From Hydrogenimonas sp. (GTDB lineage: Bacteria; Campylobacterota; Campylobacteria; Campylobacterales; Hydrogenimonadaceae): DNA of 10,215 bases. Position numbers and translations under genes: made by a program. How positions within the stretch are numbered: position 1 is the stretch's first letter; every line of letters starts with the position of its first letter. The stretch lies in assembly GCA_015494675.1 (NCBI GenBank), contig WGAW01000084.1, positions 1 through 10,215 of the forward strand, given 5' to 3'. Below, piece by piece: positions 1 through 5,991 of the stretch. A model generated the notes under the pieces. It did not search any database, was not told the DNA's origin, and saw nothing but the letters and a program-made list of their open reading frames with translations.

Positions 1-43
1 TTATCTGCGCGTGAGCCCTCCGCTGAGGAGAACTCAGCGTTAG
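1..43 (+). CDS. Possible 3' end of an upstream gene (infA expected by position)
   Basis: One reading frame is open from the window edge (first whole codon at 2) to a TAG at 41-43, giving a 13-residue basic tail beginning YLRVS and ending RTQR. In related bacteria the gene before rpmJ is commonly infA, whose product usually ends in GRITFRYK or similar, so an unusually extended infA end is conceivable. The visible residues are too few to recognise any family. The other two forward frames stop at 12-14 and 46-48. A 7-bp hairpin (21-39) lies inside this frame, which would be odd for coding DNA, so the real gene may end before the window. Confidence 0.2.
   Translation, partial: YLRVSPPLRRTQR
21..39 (+). 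promoter_or_regulatory. Perfect 7-bp hairpin upstream of rpmJ
   Basis: CGCTGAG (21-27) and CTCAGCG (33-39) are exact reverse complements around a 5-base loop. There is no T-tract after it, so it does not look like an intrinsic terminator. It is followed only 8 bases later by a second, longer hairpin. It could be a transcript processing or pausing structure in the ribosomal operon, but its role is inference. Confidence 0.45.
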
Positions 44-47
44 CGTA

Positions 48-72
48 GTTTCGGCGGCTTTGCCGTTGAAAC
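48..72 (+). promoter_or_regulatory. 11-bp hairpin just before the rpmJ ribosome-binding site
   Basis: Bases 48-58 pair with 62-72 around a TTT loop: eleven consecutive pairs, two of them G-U. It ends five bases before the rpmJ Shine-Dalgarno AAGGAG at 78-83. No run of T follows, which argues against termination. Its place in the leader of the rpmJ-rpsM-rpsK-rpsD-rpoA-rplQ cluster makes it a candidate mRNA control element, for example a ribosomal-protein autoregulation site. In E. coli, S4 represses this gene group from a structure near rpsM. No sequence similarity to that site is claimed. Confidence 0.5.
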
Positions 73-88
73 GTATTAAGGAGCAAAA

Positions 89-202
89 ATGAAAGTAAGA
101 CCATCGGTTAAGAAGATGTGCGACAAATGCAAGATCATCAAACGAAAAGGCATAGTTCGCGTCATCTGTGTAAATCCCAAACACAAACAGAGACAAGGAT
201 AA
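89..202 (+). CDS. rpmJ: 50S ribosomal protein L36
   Basis: This 37-residue protein starts [14 protein letters not shown] and ends HKQRQG, which is the classic L36 sequence and length. L36 is the smallest protein of the large ribosomal subunit and binds 23S rRNA. The zinc ligands C11, C14, C27 and H32 are all present, so this is the zinc-binding (C+) form. The ATG is preceded by AAGGAG (78-83) at a five-base spacing. rpsM follows after two bases. The position between the upstream part of the operon and rpsM is the usual one in Campylobacterota and many other bacteria. The gene is shorter than most ORF-length cutoffs and easy to miss. Confidence 0.97.
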   Translation: MKVRPSVKKMCDKCKIIKRKGIVRVICVNPKHKQRQG

Positions 203-204
203 GC

Positions 205-573
205 ATGGCACGTATTGCAGGTGTTGATCTACCTAAAAAGAAACGTTTGGAGTATGCGCTTACGTATATATACGGTATCGGGCTGACAAGCTCGAGAAAG
301 ATCCTCGATGCGACAGGTATCAGTTACGACAAGCGAGTACATGAGCTCAGCGAAGAGGAGGCCGCGGCGATTCGTAACGAGATTCAGAACAACTATATGG
401 TTGAAGGAGATCTCCGAAAGAAGGTGGCGATGGACATCAAGTCTTTGATGGATCTTGGAAGTTATCGCGGACTCCGCCATAGAAGAGGCCTTCCTGTGCG
501 CGGTCAAAAGACCAAGACAAACGCGAGAACCCGCAAGGGTAAACGCAAAACCGTCGGCGCGGCGAGCAAGTAA
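205..573 (+). CDS. rpsM: 30S ribosomal protein S13
   Basis: This 122-residue protein begins [14 protein letters not shown] and ends in the basic tail typical of S13 ([15 protein letters not shown] region). S13 sits in the head of the small subunit, contacting 16S rRNA, S19 and the P-site tRNA, and bridges to the large subunit. The helix-two-turn-helix signature [12 protein letters not shown] lies near residues 23-34, and the conserved [17 protein letters not shown] stretch near residues 87-103. The frame stays open upstream to 118, inside rpmJ, but the S13 N-terminus and an AAGGA five bases upstream fix the ATG at 205. It lies two bases after rpmJ and ten before rpsK, in one transcription unit. 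Confidence 0.98.
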   Translation: MARIAGVDLPKKKRLEYALTYIYGIGLTSSRKILDATGISYDKRVHELSEEEAAAIRNEIQNNYMVEGDLRKKVAMDIKSLMDLGSYRGLRHRRGLPVRGQKTKTNARTRKGKRKTVGAASK

Positions 574-583
574 GGAGTAGGCA

Positions 584-976
584 GTGGCAAAAAGAAAAGC
601 GACCAGAAAAAAGATAGTAAAAAAGAATATAGCAAGAGGCGTAGTCTACATCAGTGCGACATACAACAACACCGTAATCACGGTTACCGACGAGGCGGGT
701 AACGTAATCTCCTGGAGCAGTGCGGGATCGCTCGGCTTCAAAGGAAGCAAAAAGTCGACTCCTTACGCTGCACAGCAGGCTGTAGAGGATGCTTTGACGA
801 AAGCGAAAGAGCACGGCATAAAAGAGGTCGGCATAAAAGTCCAGGGCCCCGGAAGCGGGCGAGAGACCGCGGTTAAGAGCGTTGGTGCCACAGAGGGTAT
901 ACGTGTACTGTTCCTAAAAGACATTACACCGCTGCCGCACAACGGGTGCAGACCGCCCAAACGAAGACGAGTATAA
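584..976 (+). CDS. rpsK: 30S ribosomal protein S11
   Basis: This 130-residue protein matches S11 in length and in its landmarks: [20 protein letters not shown] near residues 17-36, the GPGSGRE loop, and the C-terminal [19 protein letters not shown]11 forms part of the small-subunit platform, contacting 16S rRNA and the E-site region with S7. The Asn-Gly at 120-121 is the site that in E. coli S11 is converted to isoaspartate. The start is GTG, supported by AAGGAG (572-577) six bases upstream and by the protein beginning right at the conserved MAKRK. Ten bases separate it from rpsM and nine from rpsD. Confidence 0.98.
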   Translation: MAKRKATRKKIVKKNIARGVVYISATYNNTVITVTDEAGNVISWSSAGSLGFKGSKKSTPYAAQQAVEDALTKAKEHGIKEVGIKVQGPGSGRETAVKSVGATEGIRVLFLKDITPLPHNGCRPPKRRRV

Positions 977-985
977 GGGGAAGAG

Positions 986-1612
986 ATGGCACGATATAGA
1001 GGACCGGTAGAAAAGATCGAACGTCGCCTTGGCGTGAGTCTCGGACTCAAAGGCGAAAGAAGACTCGCGGGAAAGAGTGCGATAGACAAGAGACCTTACG
1101 CGCCCGGCCAGCACGGTCAGCGCAGAGCGAAGATCAGCCAGTACGGACTGCAGCTCCGTGAAAAACAGAAGGCAAAATATATGTACGGAGTCGCGGAGAA
1201 GCAGTTTAGAAGACTCTTCAAAGATGCGAACCGAATGGAGGGCAATACCGGTGAAAACCTGATAGCTCTCCTCGAGAGACGACTCGACAATGTGGTCTAC
1301 AGAATGGGCTTTGCCACGACACGTGCATTTGCAAGGCAGCTCGTTACTCACGGCCACATACTTGTAGACGGCAAGCGCGTCAACATACCGTCGTACCGCG
1401 TAAAACCGGGACAGAAGATCGAAGTACGCGAAAAGAGCAAGAACAATCCGCAGATTCAGCGCGCGATGGAGCTTACCAGGCAGACCGGTATCGCTCCGTG
1501 GGTCGATGTGGACGAAGCGAAGCTGTTTGGCATCTTTACACGTATCCCGGAGCGTGAAGAGGTTGTTATTCCTGTAGAAGAGCGCTTGATAGTCGAGCTT
1601 TACTCTAAATAA
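986..1612 (+). CDS. rpsD: 30S ribosomal protein S4
   Basis: This 208-residue protein starts [17 protein letters not shown]4 is a primary 16S rRNA-binding protein that nucleates assembly of the small subunit and takes part in decoding fidelity. The S4 RNA-binding domain is clear around residues 95-160 ([14 protein letters not shown] through [13 protein letters not shown]). The N-terminal segment has no cysteines where zinc-binding S4 proteins carry four, so this is the zinc-free (C-) form, unlike the zinc-type L36 in the same operon. In E. coli, S4 is also the translational repressor of this gene group. The ATG has an AAGGGG just upstream overlapping the rpsK stop. The gap to rpoA, 20 bases, is the longest inside the operon. 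Confidence 0.98.
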   Translation: MARYRGPVEKIERRLGVSLGLKGERRLAGKSAIDKRPYAPGQHGQRRAKISQYGLQLREKQKAKYMYGVAEKQFRRLFKDANRMEGNTGENLIALLERRLDNVVYRMGFATTRAFARQLVTHGHILVDGKRVNIPSYRVKPGQKIEVREKSKNNPQIQRAMELTRQTGIAPWVDVDEAKLFGIFTRIPEREEVVIPVEERLIVELYSK

Positions 1613-1632
1613 TAGTTAAAAGCGAGTTGCCC

Positions 1633-2646
1633 ATGAAAAGAATTAAAACATCACCTTTTATGCCGAGTGAGGTAAATATTGAGCAGACCGGTGCAAACAG
1701 AGTCCGCATCACCGCGTATCCGTTCGAGACGGGCTACGCTGTTTCACTGGCGCATCCGATCAGACGGCTGCTTCTTGGGAGTACGATCGGTTATGCTCCG
1801 ATCGGCGTAAAGATTGAGGGGGCATCTCACGAGTTCGACTCTGTACGCGGTATGCTTGAGGATGTTGCAGTATTTATCATAAATCTAAAAAACCTTCGCT
1901 TCAAACTCAAAGGCGACGAAAAAAAAGCCGAAGTGAGCTACAGCTTCAGCGGCCCCGTTGAGATAAAGGGCTCCGACCTGACAAACGATCAGGTAGAAGT
2001 CGTAACACCAGACGGTTTCCTCGCTACCCTTAACGAGGATGCCGAGCTCAACTTCTCGTTGCTCATACATCAGGGAATCGGATACGTTCCGAGCGAAGAT
2101 CTTCGCGACTCTCTGCCGGAGGGCTACATAAGCCTCGATGCGTTCTTTACGCCGGTAAGAGCCGCCAACTATACGATCGAGAATATGCTGGTAGAGGACA
2201 ACCCCAACTATGAGAAGATCGTCTTCGATATCGAGACCGACGGACAGATCGATGCCGTAACCGCTTTCAAAAACACGATCGAGGTTATGTACAGGCAGAT
2301 GTCGGTCTTTAACAACATTCTCGATATCGACGTCGCCGCCAATGAGAGTACGAGCACATCCGAGAGCCCGATAGTCAAGCAGCTGATGCAGGGGCTGGAG
2401 TCTCTGGGGCTGAGCGCAAGGAGTTTCAACTCCCTCGAGCGTGCTGGTCTCAGGTTCATAGGCGAACTGGCCCTTATGAGCGAAAACGAACTCAAAGAGA
2501 TAAAGAATCTGGGTAAAAAATCCCTCGAAGAGATCAAAGAGAAGCTGGAAGAGGTCGGTTTCCCAGCCGGTACCAAACTGGATGAAGAGGCCGAAAAGCA
2601 GCTGAAGAAAAAGATCGAGCAAGAAAAAAACAAGAATGAAGGATAG
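1633..2646 (+). CDS. rpoA: DNA-directed RNA polymerase alpha subunit
   Basis: This 337-residue protein nucleates core RNA polymerase through its N-terminal dimerisation domain (residues about 1-225: [48 protein letters not shown]). It contacts UP elements and activators through the C-terminal domain (about 245-310). R263, N266 and NLGKKSL at 292-298 correspond to the DNA-contacting residues around R265, N268 and K298 of E. coli. The linker is Ser/Thr/Glu-rich (NESTSTSES). A lysine- and glutamate-rich tail follows residue 315. An in-frame TTG lies at 1627, but family members begin with MK/MR plus a TSPF/TSAY-like segment, so the ATG at 1633 is preferred. The Shine-Dalgarno is weak (GCGAG at 1622-1626), suggesting coupling to rpsD translation. 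Confidence 0.97.
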   Translation: MKRIKTSPFMPSEVNIEQTGANRVRITAYPFETGYAVSLAHPIRRLLLGSTIGYAPIGVKIEGASHEFDSVRGMLEDVAVFIINLKNLRFKLKGDEKKAEVSYSFSGPVEIKGSDLTNDQVEVVTPDGFLATLNEDAELNFSLLIHQGIGYVPSEDLRDSLPEGYISLDAFFTPVRAANYTIENMLVEDNPNYEKIVFDIETDGQIDAVTAFKNTIEVMYRQMSVFNNILDIDVAANESTSTSESPIVKQLMQGLESLGLSARSFNSLERAGLRFIGELALMSENELKEIKNLGKKSLEEIKEKLEEVGFPAGTKLDEEAEKQLKKKIEQEKNKNEG

Positions 2647-2649
2647 ACG

Positions 2650-3000
2650 ATGAGACATCGACATGGATATCGAAAACTGAGCCGTACGTCAGCTCATCGC
2701 GCAGCACTTCTTAAAAACCTCTCAATCGCGCTGGTTCAGCATGGTCGAATAGAGACCACTCTGGCCAAAGCGAAGAGCCTGAGAAGCGTTTTCGAGAAGC
2801 TTGTGACGCGCGCAAAAGCAGGCGATTTCAACGCTCACCGCGCAGTGTTTGCGAAACTTCAGGACAAAGCCGCCACTAAGAAACTGGTTGAGGAGATAGC
2901 TCCGAAGTACGCCGATCGAAACGGCGGCTATACAAGAGTTATAAAGACGCGCCAAAGACGCGGAGATGCCGCTGAAATGGCAATCATAGAATTGGTATAA
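2650..3000 (+). CDS. rplQ: 50S ribosomal protein L17
   Basis: This 116-residue protein begins [20 protein letters not shown], the L17 signature, and ends [10 protein letters not shown], as usual for the family. L17 lies near the exit of the peptide tunnel of the large subunit. The length equals that of other bacterial L17 proteins. The AAGGA at 2639-2643, at the end of rpoA, is six bases from the ATG, and only three bases separate the two genes. It is the last gene of the ribosomal unit. A GC-rich hairpin follows nine bases after its stop. Confidence 0.98.
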   Translation: MRHRHGYRKLSRTSAHRAALLKNLSIALVQHGRIETTLAKAKSLRSVFEKLVTRAKAGDFNAHRAVFAKLQDKAATKKLVEEIAPKYADRNGGYTRVIKTRQRRGDAAEMAIIELV

Positions 3001-3008
3001 ACTACCTC

Positions 3009-3028
3009 TTCGGGGCCGCGGCCCCGAG
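3009..3028 (+). terminator. Putative end-of-operon hairpin after rplQ
   Basis: CGGGGCC (3011-3017) pairs with GGCCCCG (3020-3026), extended by T-A and T-G outer pairs. This gives a very strong GC stem with a loop of about four bases (CGCG). It sits right after rplQ and before a separate promoter, so it probably marks the end of the ribosomal operon. The following bases (ATTAATCTCTCC) are not a proper T-tract, so it may slow, process or protect the transcript rather than release polymerase on its own. Confidence 0.6.
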
Positions 3029-3069
3029 ATTAATCTCTCCTAAACCCATAAAACCACTTCACATTCCGG

Positions 3070-3098
3070 TTGTAAAAACTTCACTTTTTTGATATTAT
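3070..3098 (+). promoter_or_regulatory. Sigma-70-type promoter of the NFU-murE unit
   Basis: TTGTAA (3070-3075) and TATTAT (3093-3098) are separated by exactly 17 bases. The -10 box is preceded by a run of six T at 3085-3090, resembling the T-rich upstream region typical of Campylobacterota promoters. Transcription would begin near 3105 and leave a leader of about 30 bases before the ATG at 3136. The neighbouring sequence is AT-rich compared with the flanking genes. The 135-base gap from rplQ holds this promoter, the hairpin above and no gene. Confidence 0.6.
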
Positions 3099-3135
3099 AG
3101 ATTCACTATACGATTACGATTTTAGGACGATAGAT

Positions 3136-3414
3136 ATGATACCGTTTAGTGATGAAGATCTTTACCCGGCTGTGGAGAACGTGATCGAAAAGGTGCGCCC
3201 CTCGCTTGCGCTTGACGGCGGTGACATCAAGCTGCTCGGTGTGAAGAACGGGAAGGTTTACGTTCAACTGCAGGGTGCCTGTATAGGATGCGCAAGCAGC
3301 GGTAGTACCATAAAGTACGGTGTCGAGAGACAGCTTCGTATGGACATCCACCCTGAAATCGAAGTTATAAATGTCCCGGTAGGTCTTGAAGATCAGTGGG
3401 ACAAGATGGAATAA
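3136..3414 (+). CDS. NifU-like C-terminal (NFU) domain Fe-S protein
   Basis: This 92-residue stand-alone NFU domain binds a labile Fe-S cluster at the interface of two subunits and hands it to apo-proteins. The signature is ALDGGDIKLLGV near residues 25-36, followed by GACIGCASS with the cluster-binding C49 and C52 (CxxC), then STIKYGVERQLR. The product is the length of the domain alone, lacking the N-terminal scaffold of full NifU and the A-type domain of E. coli NfuA. AGGA (3124-3127) lies eight bases before the ATG. It leads a three-gene unit with a TPR-like protein and murE. The same trio occurs, from memory, in Campylobacter jejuni (Cj1639-1641). Confidence 0.93.
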   Translation: MIPFSDEDLYPAVENVIEKVRPSLALDGGDIKLLGVKNGKVYVQLQGACIGCASSGSTIKYGVERQLRMDIHPEIEVINVPVGLEDQWDKME

Positions 3415-3421
3415 GGATATG

Positions 3422-3997
3422 ATGAGCAAGAAAGAGAATAGAAAAATTCTGGATCGCGCAGAGAATCTTTTTTATAGAGGCGACTACGACGAAGCGCTGA
3501 GAATGTATGGTATATTGCTCAAAGAGTGCCCCGAACTCGAAGAGGCCAGAATAGGCGCGATACTTAGCGATATAGCGCTCGAAAACGATGAGGAGGCCCA
3601 GGCCCTCTTCGAGTATTACCAGGTTCTCAAAGAGGAGGGACAGGAGGAGGCGGAGCAGATAATCGAAGAGATGATATCGTCGCTCGATGACGCTCTCGAG
3701 AAGATTTCGGACCTGCTCGAAGGAAGCCTGTTTGTCCGTGACGAGGCGGTTGACGGAATCTCCTACAGCGATTTCAAGGAGCTCGTTTCGCAGCGCGGCG
3801 GTTTTAAAAGAGCGTTCGAAGATATCATGTTCTCTACGAAGGTTGTGATTACCGAAAAGGATGAGTTGCTCGATTTTCTGCAGCAGTTGGTGGAGAACGG
3901 TTTCAATGAGATGGCGATGCGCTATATAGAAGGTGCCGCAGTCGCCTATCCGGCGGAAGAGAAAATTCAGGACCTGATCGATAAGATCAAGGGCTGA
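3422..3997 (+). CDS. Acidic TPR-like protein of unknown function
   Basis: I do not recognise a named family. The start at 3422 gives 191 residues; an ATG at 3419 is equally in frame, and AAGGA (3413-3417) fits 3422 better (four-base spacing). The product is soluble, predicted mostly alpha-helical and acidic, with no signal peptide or membrane segment. Residues about 12-45 (AENLFYRGDYDEALRMYGIL and onward) fit a tetratricopeptide repeat. Residues 50-100 are a glutamate-rich helical stretch, and the last 50 residues are again repeat-like (LLDFLQQLVENGFNEMAMRYIEGA). TPR modules normally bind partner proteins. The gene sits seven bases after the NFU gene and two before murE, a place held by a hypothetical gene in Campylobacter as well, so its role may relate to one of them; this is inference. 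Confidence 0.85.
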   Translation: MSKKENRKILDRAENLFYRGDYDEALRMYGILLKECPELEEARIGAILSDIALENDEEAQALFEYYQVLKEEGQEEAEQIIEEMISSLDDALEKISDLLEGSLFVRDEAVDGISYSDFKELVSQRGGFKRAFEDIMFSTKVVITEKDELLDFLQQLVENGFNEMAMRYIEGAAVAYPAEEKIQDLIDKIKG

Positions 3998-3999
3998 AG

Positions 4000-5289
4000 G
4001 TGATAGTCGATTTCGGCGGCGACATAGGCCGCGTTACGGACGATAGCAGGGAAGCGCAAGCGGGTCTGCGTTTTCTGCTTACCGGACAGAACGAAAACTA
4101 CAGAAACGAGGCGCTCTCCAGAGGGGCGCAAACTATAACTTCCCGTGAACTCTACGAGGCTCTCAGACTCGATGAAATGGAGGTTGTGGGCATTACCGGT
4201 ACAAACGGAAAGACTACGACATCGGCGGCTATCTACTCCATACTGCTCGATCTCGACTATGCCGCGGCGCTGCAGGGAACGAGAGGTCTTTTTATAAATG
4301 ACGAGAAGGTTGAGGGGAAAACGCTAACAACACCGTCCACTCTATCCACATTTGCGCATATGTTCGAAGCGGCGAAAAGGGGGTGTGAGTTTTTTGTGAT
4401 GGAGGTTAGTTCGCATGCGATAGATCAGGATCGCATAGGCGGAATCGACTTCTCTTTAAAAGTCCTTACCAACGTAACGAGTGACCACCTGGACTATCAC
4501 GGTTCTGTAGAGGCTTACAGGGCAGTGAAGAGCAGCTTTTTTCAGGATGCCGCAAAAAAGCTGATAAACCGAGACGAAGATATCTTGAAGTTCAACCCGA
4601 AAAACGCTTTCAGTTACGGTATAGAGAACCCGGCAACCTACAAGATTATGGCATACACTCTCGGCGGCGGAGTCAGCGGGGTGCTCAAGCACTTCGAGAC
4701 GGTCCTGCCTTTCGAGACGCCGCTTCAGGGATTTTTCAATCTCTACAACATTACGGCAGCCATCGCCGCCGTGCATATACTTACCGACGAGGATCTGGAA
4801 GATATATGCGAAGCGGCCGAAAACTTCGGCGGTGTGGCCGGTAGAATGGAGACCGTAAGCGAAGATCCGCTGGTGATAGTCGATTTCGCCCATACCGAAG
4901 ACGGCATAAGGCAGGTCCTCGACTCACTGAAAGAGAAAGAGATACGTGTGGTTTTCGGCGCCGGGGGAGACAGGGACAGATCAAAACGCCCGGCAATGGG
5001 GCGTGCCGCCTCGTCAATTGCCAAAAAGCTCTATATCACCAGTGATAACCCCAGAAGCGAAGATCCGAAAAAGATCATAGAGGAGATCGCGGAGGGGGTA
5101 GAGGAGAAAGAGAAGATGGAGAAGATTGTCGATCGAAAAGAGGCGATAGAACTGGCACTATCCGAACTGGGGCCCAATGAGGTGCTTCTGGTTCTGGGCA
5201 AAGGCGACGAAGAGTATCAGGAGTTCTCCGACACAAAGGTCCCGTTCGATGACAGGGAGGTTATACGCGAGATACTCAGTCGCCGCTGA
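4000..5289 (+). CDS. murE: UDP-N-acetylmuramoyl-tripeptide synthetase (meso-DAP adding)
   Basis: MurE is the cytoplasmic ATP-dependent ligase that adds the third stem-peptide residue to UDP-MurNAc-L-Ala-D-Glu during peptidoglycan synthesis. The 429 residues show the P-loop ITGTNGKTTT at 65-74 (K71), the conserved MEVSSHA at 134-140, the lysine that is carbamylated in Mur ligases at K177 (in YRAVKSSFF), DFAHTEDG near 295-302, and the DNPR motif at 349-352 that recognises meso-diaminopimelate. It is shorter than E. coli MurE (495), mainly through a reduced N-terminal substrate-binding domain, as in Campylobacter. The start is GTG, with AAGGG (3989-3993) six bases upstream and two bases after the preceding gene. 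Its last 14 bases overlap the end of a minus-strand gene. Confidence 0.95.
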   Translation: MIVDFGGDIGRVTDDSREAQAGLRFLLTGQNENYRNEALSRGAQTITSRELYEALRLDEMEVVGITGTNGKTTTSAAIYSILLDLDYAAALQGTRGLFINDEKVEGKTLTTPSTLSTFAHMFEAAKRGCEFFVMEVSSHAIDQDRIGGIDFSLKVLTNVTSDHLDYHGSVEAYRAVKSSFFQDAAKKLINRDEDILKFNPKNAFSYGIENPATYKIMAYTLGGGVSGVLKHFETVLPFETPLQGFFNLYNITAAIAAVHILTDEDLEDICEAAENFGGVAGRMETVSEDPLVIVDFAHTEDGIRQVLDSLKEKEIRVVFGAGGDRDRSKRPAMGRAASSIAKKLYITSDNPRSEDPKKIIEEIAEGVEEKEKMEKIVDRKEAIELALSELGPNEVLLVLGKGDEEYQEFSDTKVPFDDREVIREILSRR

Positions 5290-5974
5290 ATCGGGCGTAA
5301 ATGGGATTGTGGTCCGAGACCGGTGTATCTATAACGGTGGAGAAGAGCGGTTTTAGACCGCGATAGTAGATCTGGTCGAGAGGCATTCCAAGTATGGATT
5401 TTATCTCGTTCTCGTTTTTCGGCCTGAGCCTTACGAGGGCGGATCTCTCCATGAGACTCTCGATCGATTTCACCCTTTTCGGACTCCATGTGTTGAAGTC
5501 GCCGGCGACTATGAAACTCTCCTCTTCCACACTTGCTATCAGTTCGCTTATCCTCTCCAGCTCTTTTGCAAAGAGTCTGTGGGGAACGAAATTTATGGCA
5601 TGCAGGTTCAAAAGCGCCAGACTTCCGCCCCTGTGAAGCGAATGCCGGCTCAGTAGGGCACTCTTTTTCGTGGCTATTCCCGCTTCGCGCACCTTCGTCG
5701 TAAACGCTCTTTTTGTCAGAATAGGGAGTTTCGAGAGAGTCATCACTCCGAACCTGTGGCGGTTGCGTACAAAGTTACAGCTCAGCGCATGGCCGAAGTG
5801 TTCAAAGTGGCCGGGGAGTCCCGCTTCGGGTATTTTGACCTCCTGGAGCGCTATCAGGTCGCTCGGATAGATTTTCAAAATGTGTGAGAACTCGCGCTGA
5901 AACTCCGCTTTCAATGAGCGTTTCTGTATATTCCAGCATAAAAATCCGAATGAGTCTTTTTCTCTTTTAAACAT
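5276..5974 (-). CDS. Endonuclease/exonuclease/phosphatase-family protein
   Basis: This 232-residue protein belongs to the Mg-dependent EEP superfamily, whose members cut phosphodiester or phosphate-ester bonds in nucleic acids, lipids or inositol phosphates. The motifs appear in order: WNIQK (N15), ALQEV (E45), GVMTLSKLP (76-84), NLHAINF (H125), AGDFNTW (D159, N161), LDQIYY (D200) and SDHNPI (D221, H222), so the active site looks complete. No signal peptide is evident, so it is probably cytoplasmic. The substrate cannot be told. It resembles YafD-like proteins, but that is only a family impression. It follows the cardiolipin synthase gene by seven bases on the same strand, lacks a Shine-Dalgarno, and overlaps the murE end. 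Confidence 0.88.
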   Translation of the reverse strand: MFKREKDSFGFLCWNIQKRSLKAEFQREFSHILKIYPSDLIALQEVKIPEAGLPGHFEHFGHALSCNFVRNRHRFGVMTLSKLPILTKRAFTTKVREAGIATKKSALLSRHSLHRGGSLALLNLHAINFVPHRLFAKELERISELIASVEEESFIVAGDFNTWSPKRVKSIESLMERSALVRLRPKNENEIKSILGMPLDQIYYRGLKPLFSTVIDTPVSDHNPIYARFSGD

Positions 5975-5980
5975 AATTCG

Positions 5981-5991
5981 ATTATACCAGC
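5981..5991 (-). promoter_or_regulatory. Extended -10 box over the stop of the cls-like gene
   Basis: On the minus strand TGGTATAAT, a perfect extended -10 (TGnTATAAT), lies with TATAAT at 5986-5981 and covers the upstream gene's GTA-TAA ending. Only six bases then remain before the ATG at 5974, so initiation about seven bases downstream would start on or next to the start codon and give a leaderless mRNA. No -35 match is visible about 17 bases upstream. The lack of a Shine-Dalgarno for the downstream gene fits, but the box may be chance. Confidence 0.35.

Noticed and set aside
118..204. 29-codon upstream extension of rpsM
   Set aside because: It overlaps rpmJ in another frame and adds residues absent from S13; the ATG at 205 has its own ribosome-binding site.
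1885..2664. 259-codon open frame antisense to rpoA
   Set aside because: It lies wholly opposite a clear rpoA apart from its first codons, has no family signature, and is explained by codon bias of the sense gene.
3999..4890. A 17-base exact repeat (start GGTGATAGTCGA) at the start of murE and again near 4873
   Set aside because: Both copies encode VIVDF-like strands, common in Rossmann-type folds. This short in-gene repeat is best taken as coincidence.
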